DNA of 64,000 bases from Ailurus styani (GCA_002007465.1 LNAC01000752.1:597707-661706), one strand, 5' to 3'. Counted from the first letter of the stretch, positions 11,696-22,962 are shown. Program-made: numbers and translations. Notes: generated by a model from the sequence alone, not told the origin.

Positions 11696-12480
11696 ATGAT
11701 TAAAAAATATTTTTATAGCTATAAGATGCAGTGCAGTGAACTTCCAATAAAAATCATGAAAACAGTTATAGATGGTATTGTGGGGCTGCAGGGCCTAGTC
11801 AGCATGTATCAGCAGGAGGTGGTAGAAGATGCGTGGAACTGGACTCTGAAGGTGCTAGATCAAGTGAGTCAGATCATAAAATTGGATAAGAGAGAGTTTT
11901 TTGATTTGGGAGCACATTTCTACGTTATACAACTTAACCCTTTAACAAGGATTCTGGGAGACAATGTTAATGCACAGCTAGGATAATCCTTGGATGCCTA
12001 GGAATAACAACAGCACTCACCAAGGGAAGTAGACGTGCCAGAATTGCCATAGCAGGAAGTGGAGGAAGGGGTCAAAAATTTACAGAAGTAGACACTCAAA
12101 GTGGATATAGTATGAAGACCAAAAATCCTGTCAGCTGACTATTCTACAGGAGGGCCTTGAGAACCCTCCATTTATTAGAACAGTAAAGAATGTGCTACTG
12201 AGAAAGACACCAGCATAACAGAGAAGCTCTTTCTCTTTAAGTGTGGAATTGTCATTACAGACCTGGGCTCAGAGATAACAGTGGGGATGATCCCAAAATA
12301 CTAGAGGCCGGGAGGTGTGGCTTAGCCATCAGAATGGAGGTGGCCACAGTTATCATAAATAATGATAGGTTACAGTGGCAGCTAGGAGCTGCCATGGAGA
12401 GATTTAACAGAATACAGTCTCCATAGGTGCCCAAGAGATGGACATTATTACTCTGACCCAAATACATTGGGCTTAAGTAG
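11696..12480 (+). pseudogene. ERVL-type endogenous retrovirus, gag-like remnant
   Basis: A 96-codon frame at 11696-11986 contains Trp-Asn-Trp-Thr-Leu and 'DKREFFDLG', followed by an Asn-Pro-Leu-Thr-Arg stretch. To me this resembles the gag region of ERVL-class elements. Similar protein-like pieces continue in shifted frames to about 12480, with stops and frameshifts between them. The remnants downstream (RT, integrase, dUTPase-like) occur in the expected retroviral order, which is the main support for this call. The upstream 5' LTR is not visible; the L1 3' end abuts directly. Structural role in the living virus was capsid formation. Here it is a dead fossil. Confidence 0.5.
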
Positions 12481-13340
12481 AGGCTGGGTGACTAGAAAAT
12501 AGGATCCTACACCACCACAGCACTCAGTAGTCATGTTTCTAGTCTTGCCTCACAGGGTGTAAAGCCATTTACCAGTGGGAGAAGGGGAAAACCCAAACAA
12601 ATAGAGGAATGTTGGGCACAGGGACTGAGTTGAACTGAAGTGGTAAACGGTTCTCCTTTTGGGATGAGGGCATACAGAAGTGAAGTGATAAAAGGAATCC
12701 TGACCCAGGTCCAGCTTACAGAGTGTCCGCTGAGTGAGTCTATGGATTCAGTCAGTTGTCATTTCGCTCAGTCCTGAATTTAAAATGGAAACAGTATACT
12801 TGGTAGTTGGCATAAGCTTCACATTTATTTTTTGATTTGTAGAAGGCCAAGTTGAAACCTCTGAATGTTCTCTCCTTTCTCCCACCAAAACAGCAAGTTA
12901 TAAACAATATTGTGTGTTAGAGTTGAGGGCAGATGCCGGACATGAGTGCTACCCTTAAAGTCCTAAAGTGTGCACAGTTGCTGGTCTTTGCCATACACGC
13001 ATTTTTTTAAAAGATTTATTTATTTTATGGGGAGAGGGGCAGAGGGAGATAGAAAGGATTCAAGCAGACTCCCTGTTGAGTGTGGAGTCCCACACGGGGC
13101 TCAATCTCACAACCTTGAGATCATGACCTGAGTAGAAATCAAGAGCTGGTCACTTAACTGACTGAGTCTGCCTGGCACCCCTGACATACACTCATTTAAT
13201 TCACTGTTGTGGTCTTTAAAAAAACTAGATGGATCCTGGTGGATGACAGTAGTCTACTGCAAACTCACCCAAGGGGTACTCCCAGTCACAGGTGCTGTCA
13301 GATGAGGTATCTTTGTGAGGGCAGATTAACACAGCCTTAG
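12481..13340 (+). pseudogene. ERVL-type pol remnant, protease/RT region
   Basis: Frame-broken sequence between the gag-like and integrase-like parts. Around 13231-13266 the encoded Trp-Arg-x-Thr-Val-Asp-Tyr-Arg-type signature of a retroviral reverse transcriptase can be followed with frameshifts. 'cagattaacacag' (13322) continues it. The catalytic palm is absent: sequence jumps from the RT N-terminal part to integrase, so most of RT and RNase H are deleted. One SINE lies inside (13004-13182) and another follows at 13357. Confidence 0.45.
13004..13182 (-). repeat. Can-SINE, antisense, within ERVL remnant
   Basis: Antisense SINE: 'aaaagatttatttatttt', GA-rich block, 'gagatcatgacctgag' and head ending 'tgcctggcacccc'. 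Imperfect target duplication 'ccatacacgcattt' (12991) and 'acatacactcattt' (13184) brackets it, so it is younger than the provirus. Confidence 0.9.
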
Positions 13341-13356
13341 GTATGTGGTATTTTTA

Positions 13357-13563
13357 AAAAAATTATTTTATTAACTTATATTTTAAAGATTTTATTTATT
13401 TGAGAGTGAGAGAGAGAGAGAGCACAGTAGGGGGAGTGGCAGAGACGGAGAAGCAGACTCCCCACTAAGCAGGGAGCCCAATGTGGGGCTCCATCCCAGG
13501 ACCCTGGGATTATGACCTCAGCCAAAGCCAGCCACTTAACCAACTGAGCCACCCAGGCATCCC
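13357..13563 (-). repeat. Can-SINE, antisense, second in ERVL remnant
   Basis: T-rich tail, 'aaagattttatttatttgag', (GA)n, 'aaccaactgagccacccaggcatccc'. Flanks 'gtatgtggtatttt' and 'gtgcatggaatttt' look like a decayed target duplication. Confidence 0.88.
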
Positions 13564-13599
13564 TGTGCATGGAATTTTAAATTCACATGATAACACCTA

Positions 13600-13917
13600 T
13601 AGTGAGCATTCCCAATATAAGAAATGCTAATGGTCAACAGATGAATGGTGTAAACAACAGACCCAGTCAGCCTTTGCCATTGGTCACCTCAGTGCTAGCA
13701 CAATGGGCTCAAGAATGAAGTAGATTGTTGTGGTAGGGATGGAGGCTGTGTATGGGTCCAACACCAAGTGCTCCTACTCACCAAGGCTGGGACAGCTATT
13801 GCTCCTACAAGATGTTCAACCTTCCAGCAACACAGAGCTCTCCTGAACCCCCTGATTCACAGAGAACATATCATGGAGAACAAGAAACCACTTGGGGGCA
13901 TATTGATTAAATTTTAT
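13600..13917 (+). pseudogene. ERVL-type integrase remnant, N-terminal part
   Basis: Between about 13640 and 13915, shifted frames encode a His/Cys-containing stretch with 'LAQWA' (near 13695), 'RDGG'-like and 'CSTFQQH' segments. This resembles the zinc-binding N-terminal domain of an ERVL integrase. Stops and at least two frameshifts interrupt it. An MLT1-like LTR is inserted immediately after (13918-14382), and integrase-like sequence resumes beyond it. Confidence 0.5.
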
Positions 13918-14382
13918 CTGTTGTGGCTTGAATTGTGATTCCCAAATATATATGTTGAGATTCTAACATGTGGTATCTGTATATGTGTCCTTGTTTGGAA
14001 ATACGATCGTTGAGGGTGTAATTAAGATGTAAGTTGAGGTGGAATAGAATGGGTCCTTAACCCAATATGACTGGTATCCTTTTAAGAAGAGACAAAGAGA
14101 CACAGAGGCAGACACAGAGAGGAGAACACCTATGAAGACATAGACACATGGGGGTAAAATAGCTATGTGATGACAGAGGCAGAAATTAGGAGTTACGTAG
14201 CTATAAACTAAAGAACACGAAGGACTGCCGACAACCACAAGAAGATAGGAGAGAGCCATGGCTCTGCAATACCTTGATCATAGACTGGTAGCCTGCGGAA
14301 TTGTAAGAGAATAATTTTTTGTTGTTTTAAGCCATCCAGTTTGGGATAATTTGTTATTGTAGCCCTAGAAAACTAACACAGG
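13918..14382 (+). repeat. Solitary MLT1-like LTR (ERVL-MaLR)
   Basis: Starts TGTTGTGGCTTGAATTGTG and ends 'ccctagaaaactaacaca', the termini expected of a MaLR LTR. Internal landmarks also fit: 'ccaatatgactggtatcctt' near 14061, 'gtgatgacagaggcag', 'caataccttgatca', and 'ttgttgttttaagcca' near 14319 after a decayed AATAAA. It is about 465 bp, close to a full LTR. No internal MaLR sequence accompanies it, so it is a solo LTR left by recombination, nested in the older ERVL interior. A clear 5 bp target duplication could not be seen. Confidence 0.82.
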
Positions 14383-14832
14383 ACCACTTTTACCCTTGGA
14401 AATGGCAGCAGTTTATCTCATCTAGAATTTATATATGTTTCCTGCCTTTGCAGGACTTTGGCCAGCACAGATGAAGGCTCACAGTGACTGACCAACACAG
14501 AACAAAGAATACTACCTAATACTGTCTTGGACCAAGGGCTTGACTTTACAGCACTAGACACATGTCCATGCGATCTGTGAGTCCTATCACAAAATACACT
14601 CTCCAGAATATACAGGCCTAGTAGAGCAACTGAATAACTTTGAAGGAACAGCTGAGGCATGAACTTGAAGTTGATACCTACAAATGATGGAATGCCATCT
14701 TCCAGAATATACCTCTGAAACTCATAGGTCTAGAGTTTCTGTTTCCTGGAGAAGGAGTTTCCATTACAAAACAAACAGCTAGAGTTCAATTCAACTTTAA
14801 ACTATGGCTACTGCCCAGTTCTTGAAGACTTC
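14383..14832 (+). pseudogene. ERVL-type integrase remnant, catalytic-core part
   Basis: Resumes the integrase interrupted by the MLT1-like LTR. 'DQG-DFTA'-like coding near 14530 and a 'SPEYTGLVEQLNN'-like stretch near 14595-14640 match the position of a retroviral integrase core and the Pro-x-(Glu/Gln)-x-x-Gly-x-x-Glu region. Multiple stops make it non-functional. Confidence 0.48.
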
Positions 14833-15230
14833 TTGTGCCAAGAGAACAGCAGACAAGGGAAAAGCATAATCAACTTTAACCATATTCAGGAGGAGGTAGG
14901 GCTGCTGTTATACAGGCAAGAAAGAATAAGTTTGCACTCAGGTAAACCACTCTATCATCTTTTGCAACTCCCTTACCCAGTTTGGACAGTAAATGGACAA
15001 GTAGAGGAACCATGTCCTAAGAAGGCCTTGATAATCAGAGTCTCAGATATTTATGGATAAGGGGCTGAGTGATGCTTTGTCTCTGAGTGATGTTGTCTGT
15101 CTGAGTGATGTTTTCTAGACTAGCAGAGGTGCTAGCAGAGGAGGAGAGAAATCTAGAAAATGTGGTGGAGAAAGGGAATTATCAGCTACATCTTCAAGTA
15201 ACTTCAGTGATTGAGTAATTAGCACAGTCT
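14833..15230 (+). pseudogene. ERVL-type dUTPase-like remnant
   Basis: A 75-codon open frame (14833-15060) encodes 'QEEVGLLLYRQ', a Gly-Lys-Pro-Leu segment and 'VWTVNGQVEEP'. These are similar to the C-terminal dUTPase-like domain that ERVL elements carry after integrase. Shifted frames continue the similarity to about 15230 ('EKGNYQLHLQ'-type). A dUTPase downstream of integrase is a known ERVL feature, which strengthens the family call. The start of the domain is degraded. Confidence 0.55.
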
Positions 15231-15720
15231 ATAGTCAATTTCATTAGTCTTCCTTTTGTGAATTCTCTCAGAAAAGAGGACAAGCAGAATCCTGAAAGGG
15301 CTCAGCTATAATGGATGTTGTAGTATATTACCTAAAACCATGAAGGCACTCATTCCCTACGCTGCTGGAATATTGATCACTGACAGTTTACAATTGGCTC
15401 TTTCTGTTAGAATTGCTTTTGGATGAAGGGATCTGACTTACCCAAGGTTATATTCCCTTTGCATAAGTAGTCTACAGGCAACATTTGGTAGATCCGGGCA
15501 TTAAAAGGCTTGGTTTCTTTATCCTAATTAGGGACATCTCTGAAGGGTTACCCCCAGCTCCAGGGCTCCCTATGATATCCACTGAGGCCTCTAACAAGCT
15601 GAACTACAATTAAACTTCCTCTGTCCCATCCTGCTTGTCTTGCTCCTTCTCAGGTATAGACTACAAGGCATTAGCTCCTGCACATGAATCCCCATCTCAA
15701 AGTCTATTTCCCAAGAAAAC
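15231..15720 (+). repeat. Possible 3' LTR or flank of the ERVL element
   Basis: Immediately follows the dUTPase-like region where a 3' LTR would be expected. It contains a C/T-rich end 'aaacttcctctgtcccatcctgcttgtc' style (15613-15640) but I cannot fix TG..CA ends. It could equally be non-LTR spacer. An L1 begins near 15740. Confidence 0.3.
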
Positions 15721-16995
15721 CCAGGAAGGCCAAGACAAGATTTACTCTGAAGGAAAGATACTCCATGCTCATAGATTGGGAAAACAAGTATTGTTGAAAT
15801 GGCCATACTACTGAAAGAAATCTGTAGATTTAATGTAATCACTATCAAAATACCAATAACATTTTTCAAAGAACTAGAAAACATAATCCTAAAATTTGTA
15901 TGGAACCACAGAAGACCCTGAATAGCCAAAATAATCTTAGAACAGGAGATATCACAATCCCATATTTCAAAAAGATATATTACAATGCTATAGTAATCGA
16001 AACAGTATGATACTGGCACAAAAACAGACACATAGAATGACAGAACAGAATAGAGAGTCTAGACATAAACCCACGATTATATGGTCAATCTATGACAATG
16101 GAGGCAAGAATAAACACTGAGAAAAGGACAGTCTTTTCAATAAATGGTGCTGGGAAAACTGGATAGCTACATGTAAAAAAATGAAACTTGACCACTTTCT
16201 TATACCACACATAAAAATAAATTCAAAATGGATTAAGGACCAAAACGTGACCTGAAACCATAAAAATCCTAGAAGAGAGCACAGGCAGTAATATCTCTAA
16301 CAATGACCACAGCAACATTCTTCTAGACATATATCTAGAGGCAAGAGAAACAAAAGCAAAAACAAACAAATAAAACTTATTGGGACACAACAAAATAAAA
16401 AGCTTCTGAACAAAAAGACAACCTACTGAATAAGAGAAGATACTTGCAAATAATGTAAACGTTAAGGGCTTAGTATCCACAATATATAAAGAATTGATAC
16501 GACTCAACACCAAAAACCCCAAACAAACCAATTAAAAATCGATAGAAGACATGAACAGACATTTCTCCAAAGAAGACATACAGATGGCCAATAGACACAT
16601 AAAAAGATGCTCAACATCACTAATCATCAGGAAAATGCAAATCAAAACCCCAGTGAGGTATCACTTCACATCTGTCAGAATGGCTAAAAACAAAAACACA
16701 AGAAACAAGTGTTGGTGAGTATGTGGAGAAAAAGAACCCTTGTGACTGTTGGGAATGCAAACTGGTACAGTTGCTGTGGAAGACAATATGGAGGTTCCAA
16801 AAAAATTAAAAATAAAATTACCATATGATCCAGTAATTCCACTACTGGAATTATGTTTACTAATATTAAGTAAAGAATATGAAAACACCAATTTAAAAAG
16901 ATATATACACCCCTATGCTTATTTCAGCATTATTTTCAATAACCAAATTATGAAAGGAACCCAAATATCCATTGATAGATGGATACAGATGTTGT

Positions 16996-17070
16996 GTATA
17001 TATATATATTTATATATATATATACACACACTATATATATATACATATATTGAGTTGTATATATATATAT
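16996..17070. repeat. (TA)n/(CA)n microsatellite
   Basis: Alternating TA and CA runs in the L1, directly before the SINE tail; a second CA run follows the SINE at 17289-17308. The SINE appears to have inserted into a pre-existing microsatellite. Confidence 0.85.
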
Positions 17071-17272
17071 TTATTTATTTTTAAAGATCTTATTTATTTA
17101 TTTGTCAGAGAGAGAGAGAAAGAGAGAGCACAAGCAGGGGGAGCAGCAGGCAGAGGGAGAAGCAGGCTCCCCGTTGAGCAAGGAGCCTGATGTGGGACTC
17201 AGTCCCAGGACCCTAGGATCATGACCTGAGCTGAAGGCAGCGGCTTAACAGACTGAGCCACCCAGGTGTCCC
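17071..17272 (-). repeat. Can-SINE, antisense
   Basis: Antisense SINE: 'aaagatcttatttatttatt', (GA)n, 'agcaggctccccgttgagc', 'gatcatgacctgagctg' and head 'gagccacccaggtgtccc'. Confidence 0.92.
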
Positions 17273-17953
17273 ATGAGCTGTATATATTTACATACACACA
17301 CACACACAGGAATATTACTCTGCCATAAAAAGAATGAAATCTTGCCATTTGCAACAACATGGGTGAATCTAAAGAGTATGTTGCTAAAGGAAATAAGTCA
17401 GTCAGGGAAAGACAAATACCACTTATGTGTGGAATTTAAAAAACGAAACAGACAGACAAAAAAGAGACAAACAAAAAAATGGACTTTTAACATAGAGAAC
17501 AAACTGTGGTTACCAGAGGGGGCATGGTTGGATGCATAGGTGAAACAGGTAATGGGGATTAAAGAGTACTCTTATTGTGATGAGCACTGAGTAATGTACA
17601 GAATTGTTGAATCATTATATTGTACACCTGAAACTAATATGATACTGTACATTAATTATATTGGAATCAAAAAGAAAAAAAAAGAAAAAAATATGGGACA
17701 AAACATATGAATAAAAAGATTTACTGTGGAACTTGAGAAACTGATCCTAAAGTTTATATTAATGTGCAAAATCCAAGAATAATCAAGAAATTCTTAAACA
17801 TAAACAAAGCTGGGAAATGGGTGTTGGTGTTGAGGGGGACTGCACTATCAGATATCAAAATTTACTATAAAAATGTAGGAAATAAGACAGTTAATTTTGC
17901 TATAAATAAAATCCAAGTGGATTAATGATTTAAATGTAGAAGACAAAGTTTTA

Positions 17954-18163
17954 TTTTTTCATTTTTTAAAAAGATTTTATTTATTTATTTGACACAGAGA
18001 GAGAGATTACAAGTAGGCAGAGAGGCAGGCAGAGAGACAGGGAGAGGAGGAAGCAGGCTCCCTGCTGAGCAGAGAGCCCAATGCGGGCCTTGATTCCAAG
18101 ACGCTGAGATCATGACCTGAGCCGAAAGCAGAGGCTTTAACCCACTGAGCCGCCCAGGCGCCC
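17954..18163 (-). repeat. Can-SINE, antisense, with perfect target duplication
   Basis: Antisense young-type SINE including 'acaagtaggcagagaggcagg' and head 'gccgcccaggcgccc'. The 15 bp 'gaagacaaagtttta' flanks it at 17939-17953 and 18164-18178. Confidence 0.95.
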
Positions 18164-18409
18164 GAAGACAAAGTTTTAAAACTTTTAGATGACAACATGG
18201 AGAATATCTTTATGAATCAGGGTACAGAAGAATTTCCTAAATTTCCTAAATAAGACACAGAAAAGCATAAACCATAAGGAAAAGATTAATAAGTTTGACT
18301 ATATTAAAAATAAGAACTTCTGGTCCACAAAAGTCACATAGACAAAATGAAAAATTAACTCACAAACTAGAAAAATATAGTTGAATTCACATAACCTCAA
18401 AAGATTAGT

Positions 18410-18925
18410 ATCCAGGATATGCACATATATAAAAAAATGTATAAATATATAATATTATATACAATATATAGATATATATCTCTCTAATATATAAGTATAT
18501 AATTATATTTGTATAAATATATCTATCCATATAAATATATCTCTATATATTATATATAATATGTATTATAAATTAATATGTATAAACTCTTCATATATAC
18601 AGATGTGTATGTATATATAAACTCTACATACACATATACACATAGTGTATATATATAAAAGTTCTACATATATACATATATATAAACTCTATATAAATAT
18701 ATTACATAGCATATATTTATACATTTATATATATACTCTACATATTTATGTATATATAACATACATATGTAACTACATATATATAAACTCCACATATATG
18801 TATATATATATAAACTCTACTCTCTCTATACAGAGAGATATATCTATATAGAGATAATATAGATACATCTATATTATACATATAATATATATTTATACAT
18901 TTAGAAATTTATATATATAAACTTT
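18410..18925. repeat. AT-rich minisatellite with TATATAAACTCTACATATA-type unit
   Basis: About 500 bp almost free of G and C, except for recurring 'aaactctacatata' cores near 18585, 18617, 18687, 18733, 18786 and 18815. Spacing is roughly 30-50 bp, with (TA)n between. Open frames here (18645-18851) are artefacts. Confidence 0.85.
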
Positions 18926-19060
18926 ACAGACCAATAAGAAAAATGAAAACCTCCGTTTTGGAAACAAAAGACATGAAGAGGTATTATTTACGGCATGAAT
19001 ATAAGTCTTTTAAAAATAATTTACAATAAATTGAGAAGTATCTAAAACTTTTTATATCAC

Positions 19061-21604
19061 CCATACACATACAAGTTTAGCCAGAAAAGGTGTTCGTTGG
19101 TTTTCAGACTCTCATTTCACCACTCATGTATTTTGTTTATCTATGTACATTTCTTTATACTTTTCCAATGATTTCAATCCTCATTAAAATATCATCTTTA
19201 AAATATTTGTAATATATTATTTAACTATTAAGCAAAATGTGGTCCCATTTCAACTAGATTTCAAGCACCACTCTTAAAAATTTTAAATCAATCAAAATTA
19301 ATTTAATTAAAAGTTTAAAAGTCTTTAATATTAATTAAAAATTAAAATTCTTTCACTGTGCTTAAGAATCATATACACACATGTGTGTACATGTGATGTG
19401 TGTATAATAGCTGTGAAAATCTATTTTATATGTTTATAAATACATTATAAACACTGGAATATGTTTTGAAAATTCAGCCCACAAAAAATTCCTGATTTAG
19501 TGGATTTCATGTATGGTATAAACTACCCAGGAAACAACCAGATATGAAGTATTTGGCCATACCCTTTTAACTCTCCATGTCATGTATGTCCTGCCTCTCC
19601 CACTCAGTCCTGGGCAGTTATCTCTAATATTTAGCATCTTTTCTAGCAAGGTACCAACTCTGTATACCAATTCTTTTACACAGAGTGTTCCAGGCAGCTA
19701 CTATCAATTAATTCTTTGGAGCTGGCAAGATGAATGAAACTTGATTGTCATCTCTACTCTAGACCAAGGAGTATGAAAAAAACAGACATTTTTCATTTTG
19801 TCTTTTAGAAATAGTTCCTACAAATAACAAAATATTTTTCTCTCATCCATGTGCACCCCTATTTGCAATCTTAAGCACCAAACCTGGAATCGGAAGGTCT
19901 CTGGATGAACATTGGCATGCACTGCCATCTTCGAATGCTAGAAGAGTTTGTTTTTATAAAAGCTAGTCTTATTTTGGTCCTAGTCACTTTAGTCACTGTA
20001 ACCAAAATTATGTAAACTTTCTAAATAGACTAAATATTCTAAAAATACAGTGAAATACCAGCCTCCACACCAACCAAGTCACAATATGGGTGTCTGACCT
20101 AAACCCACAAAATGAGGATGATGGGAAGGTCATTTATCAAACTGTAGTGACCATCACATGCTTCCACCACTGTGTTAAAAACAAAGGTCACCAAATGGCT
20201 GTTACTCAAAGTTATCCCATTATCTTTGGAAAGCACTTCATCCCTGCATACCCTCAAGTCTTATATTAGACCTACAACTTAAGTTCCATAATTAAATCAA
20301 CATGTCTTTTGAACATATCCCCATACTTTGAAAAAAATGGTGGGATTATTCCTAAATTTGTTAATACGTTTTCAGAATCTCCCTTGAAGAAATAGGAGTG
20401 TGTTCTGTGGAAAAAGAATTTGTCCAATCTATTTGTCACCACAAATAGTGCAGCCTTGAGTATTCTGAACCCTAAATGAACGGATTTGACCATTAGGAGG
20501 AGTTGTGAAGGTAAATATGTCAAACATTATGATGCAGGCACAGTTTGTCCACATTTGCTTCCCACCTACAAATACAGGTTTCCCAAGGCCTCTTTGTCTA
20601 AGCATGCAGACAATACCCATGAGCTTATGAACATATCCACTCAGCTGCTGTATTCTGGCTGCTGTCTTTCTTTCTCCTCTCCTCCTGTAGTCTTGGCTAA
20701 TGAAGGCCCCATGACTGATGCCTTGAAATTACTAAAGCATATTCAGTAAATAGAGAAATGTGTCTTGCTTTTTGTTTTCACTTGCTATTGGAAAAAGCAG
20801 CAATGCCAAGCTGCTGCCTTATACCTGCTACTGTATTTACCTGACAATATTCCAGTTTAGATAATAGAATGTATAAGTTATCTGCAATCTGCAATATGGA
20901 GAGGCTGGTTAACATTTGAGCTTCCCTAATCCTGAATTTACACTTTACAGTGGGTTAGTTAGCTTTTAAGAGACCCTATCAGGTAACCACTCTCTGGAAG
21001 AGAATACATAAAATACTTTAAATTGTAGTCTAAATCTCCATTATTGCATTTGCTGATTAGAAATGCGTTTCCATTGGTGAAATGAGTGATGATCAAGATG
21101 TGTGATCAGTGAGGAATTTAGTGTGGGCCCCTTTGCCCTTTCACAAATAGGGTATAAGAATCTGGTGAGCCCAATATCCTAATACTTCTGCAGCAAACAA
21201 AGCTTTAGGGTTATAACTAAGGTTTCCCACCACAGCCCCACCCTTCCACCACAACAACTTAATGGAGGATTTTGTCATCTTTACAGATTGAAAAAGAAGC
21301 AATCTTGTTGCCAAAGTTTTTCCTGCATCTCCCTTGAAAAAACCTGTAAAGCAAGGTGCTCTCAGAGTGTGGTAAGGACAGAGTAGAAGTTTTAGACTAG
21401 AAGAACAGCTAAATTGTTTTGGTGACTTAATTTGTACATGTGGAAAATTCAGTTCAAGACATTCTCCTTGTAACAGGTCACTGTGAGGTTTGGAGGAAGG
21501 GTTCATAGTTCATTCCTATCTCTAGCTGTTAAAGGCTACTCATAGTTATCAAAGAATCAGAAATTGTCTTGTGACAGTTCTCAACAGTGCTTATATGACT
21601 ATAA
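19061..21604. other. Single-copy DNA; weak minus-strand exon candidate inside
   Basis: No recognisable repeat over most of this stretch. It contains the weak exon candidate at 20841-20888 and a 121-codon minus frame at 21141-21506 that lacks any domain I know. A (GT)/(AC) alternation lies near 19370-19400. Confidence 0.35.
20841..20888 (-). CDS. Weak candidate coding exon, minus strand
   Basis: On the minus strand, 48 bases (16 codons, phase 0 to 0) read without a stop and encode 'IADNLYILLSKLEYCQ'. The donor is CAG|GTAAAT (good). The acceptor is a moderately pyrimidine-rich stretch ending CCATATTGCAG. The other two frames could also be tolerated over so short a stretch. I do not recognise the protein. 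It is listed because its phase agrees with the stronger candidates upstream on the same strand (38278-38343 and 46753-46867). It may well be chance. Confidence 0.22.
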
Positions 21605-22150
21605 AAATAGAAAATGAGTGATATATATTGATGCCATGGATGTGGTGGAAATATAAATGGTTACTATCCTTTTGGAAATCTACTAAAACTATTAAATTAA
21701 AATAAAAAATTTGCATACACTTCAGTCCAATAGTCTAACTTTTGGGACTCTATCTTATGGCTCTGAATATCAGAATATATAAAGGAAAAATTATTGTGAC
21801 ATTGTTAAAGTGGCAAAAAAATGTAAGCCAGATGAATGCCAACTAAATGGAAAACGCTTAAATAAATTATGCGTGGAATATTATCCAACATTAGCAACTC
21901 TTACTAAGGAATAATTAAGCTATGTGAACTGACATGGGACTTGGGCATATTCTAAAATGTGCTGAATGAGGAAAGTGACCTGTAGGGAACAGTATTTAAT
22001 ATTCCACTTTTGTAAAGTAAACAGGGACAAAAAGGTGTATGGAAAGTGCAGGTACATTAAATTATAAAAGGATACGGAATGTGGGTGTGGAAGGGGCAAT
22101 GAGAGCAAAGGATAGGGTGGGGAAGTGAGGTAAGCAGAAAATCAAAATCA
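21605..22150 (+). repeat. Ancient L1 3' region
   Basis: Degraded plus-strand L1 order: 'ggtggaaatataaatgg', 'ctgaatatcagaatatataaagg', 'gatgaatgccaactaaatgg', 'gtggaatattatccaac' and an end 'aaggtgtatggaaagtgcagg'. Highly diverged; the boundary with flanking DNA is uncertain. Confidence 0.55.
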
Positions 22151-22164
22151 AGAAAAGATTACTA

Positions 22165-22962
22165 ATGAACTATTGGGACTTCATCAAGATTAAAAGCTTT
22201 TGCACAGCAAAGGAAACAGTCAACAAAACCAAAAGACAACTGACAGAATGGGAGAAGATATTTGCAAATGACATATCAGATAAAGGGCTAGTATCCAAAA
22301 TCTATAAAGAGCTTCTCAAACTCAACACCCATAAAACAAATAACCCAGTCAAGAAATGGGCAGAAGACATGAACAGACATTTCTCCAAAGAAGACATCCA
22401 AATGGCCAACAGACACATGAGAAAGTGCTCAACATCACTCGGCATCAGAGAAATACAAATTAAAACCACAGCGAGATACCACCTTACACCAGTCAGAATG
22501 GCTAAAATCAACAAGTCAGGAAATGACAGATGTTGGCGAGGTTGCGGAGAAAGGGGAACCCTCCTACACTGTTGGTGGGAATGCAAACTGGTGCAGCCAC
22601 TCTGGAAAACAGTATGGAGATTCCTCAAAAAGTTGAAAATGGAGCTACCCTACGACCCAGCAATCGCACTACTGGGTATTTATCCTAAAGACACAAAGGT
22701 AGTGATCCTCAGGGGCACGTGCACCCGAATGTTTATAGCAGCAATGTCCACAATAGCCAAACTATGGAAAGAACCTAGATGTCCATCAACAGATGAATGG
22801 ATAAAGAAGATGTGGTATATATATACAATGGAATATTATGCAGCTATCAAAAGAAACGAAATCTTGCCATTCGCAACGACATGGATGGAACTGGAGGGTA
22901 TTATGCTGAGCGAAATAAGTCAATCAGAGAAAGACAATTATCATATGATCTCTCTGATATGA
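22165..22962 (+). CDS. L1 ORF2p C-terminal fragment (open, 265 codons)
   Basis: An open frame covering the region downstream of the reverse-transcriptase domain and the cysteine-rich C-terminal domain of the L1 ORF2 protein. The ORF2 cysteine motif CX3CX7HX4C is intact: '[18 protein letters not shown]' at about residues 123-140. It ends '[12 protein letters not shown]', apparently the natural C terminus, matching the other copies at 8032 and 45237. Endonuclease and RT domains are absent because the element is 5'-truncated. The ATG at 22165 lies in the host target duplication, so it is not a native L1 start. No promoter is visible. Translation is unlikely; it is a retrotransposon relic that has not had time to decay. 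Confidence 0.85.
   Translation: MNYWDFIKIKSFCTAKETVNKTKRQLTEWEKIFANDISDKGLVSKIYKELLKLNTHKTNNPVKKWAEDMNRHFSKEDIQMANRHMRKCSTSLGIREIQIKTTARYHLTPVRMAKINKSGNDRCWRGCGERGTLLHCWWECKLVQPLWKTVWRFLKKLKMELPYDPAIALLGIYPKDTKVVILRGTCTRMFIAAMSTIAKLWKEPRCPSTDEWIKKMWYIYTMEYYAAIKRNEILPFATTWMELEGIMLSEISQSEKDNYHMISLI

Larger units (their letters stand above)
15740..17690 (+). repeat. Old L1, ORF2 C-terminal half and 3'UTR
   Basis: Plus-strand L1 from 'tccatgctcatagattggg' (RT downstream region) through 'ttggtgagtatgtggagaaa' (16712) to a 3'UTR with 'gtacacctgaaactaatatg' (17622) and an A-rich end near 17690. Repeatedly frameshifted. Interrupted by a SINE and by (TA)n/(CA)n microsatellites between 16996 and 17308. 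Confidence 0.83.
17700..19060 (+). repeat. Ancient L1 ORF2 hosting a SINE and AT minisatellite
   Basis: Plus-strand ORF2 landmarks such as 'gaacttgagaaactgatcc', 'gggactgcactatcagatatc', 'aatccaagtggattaatga' and 'gataagagaagat'-like positions. The segment 'cagaccaataagaaaaatgaa' (18928) resumes after the minisatellite, showing that the AT repeat expanded inside this element. Fully decayed. Confidence 0.7.
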
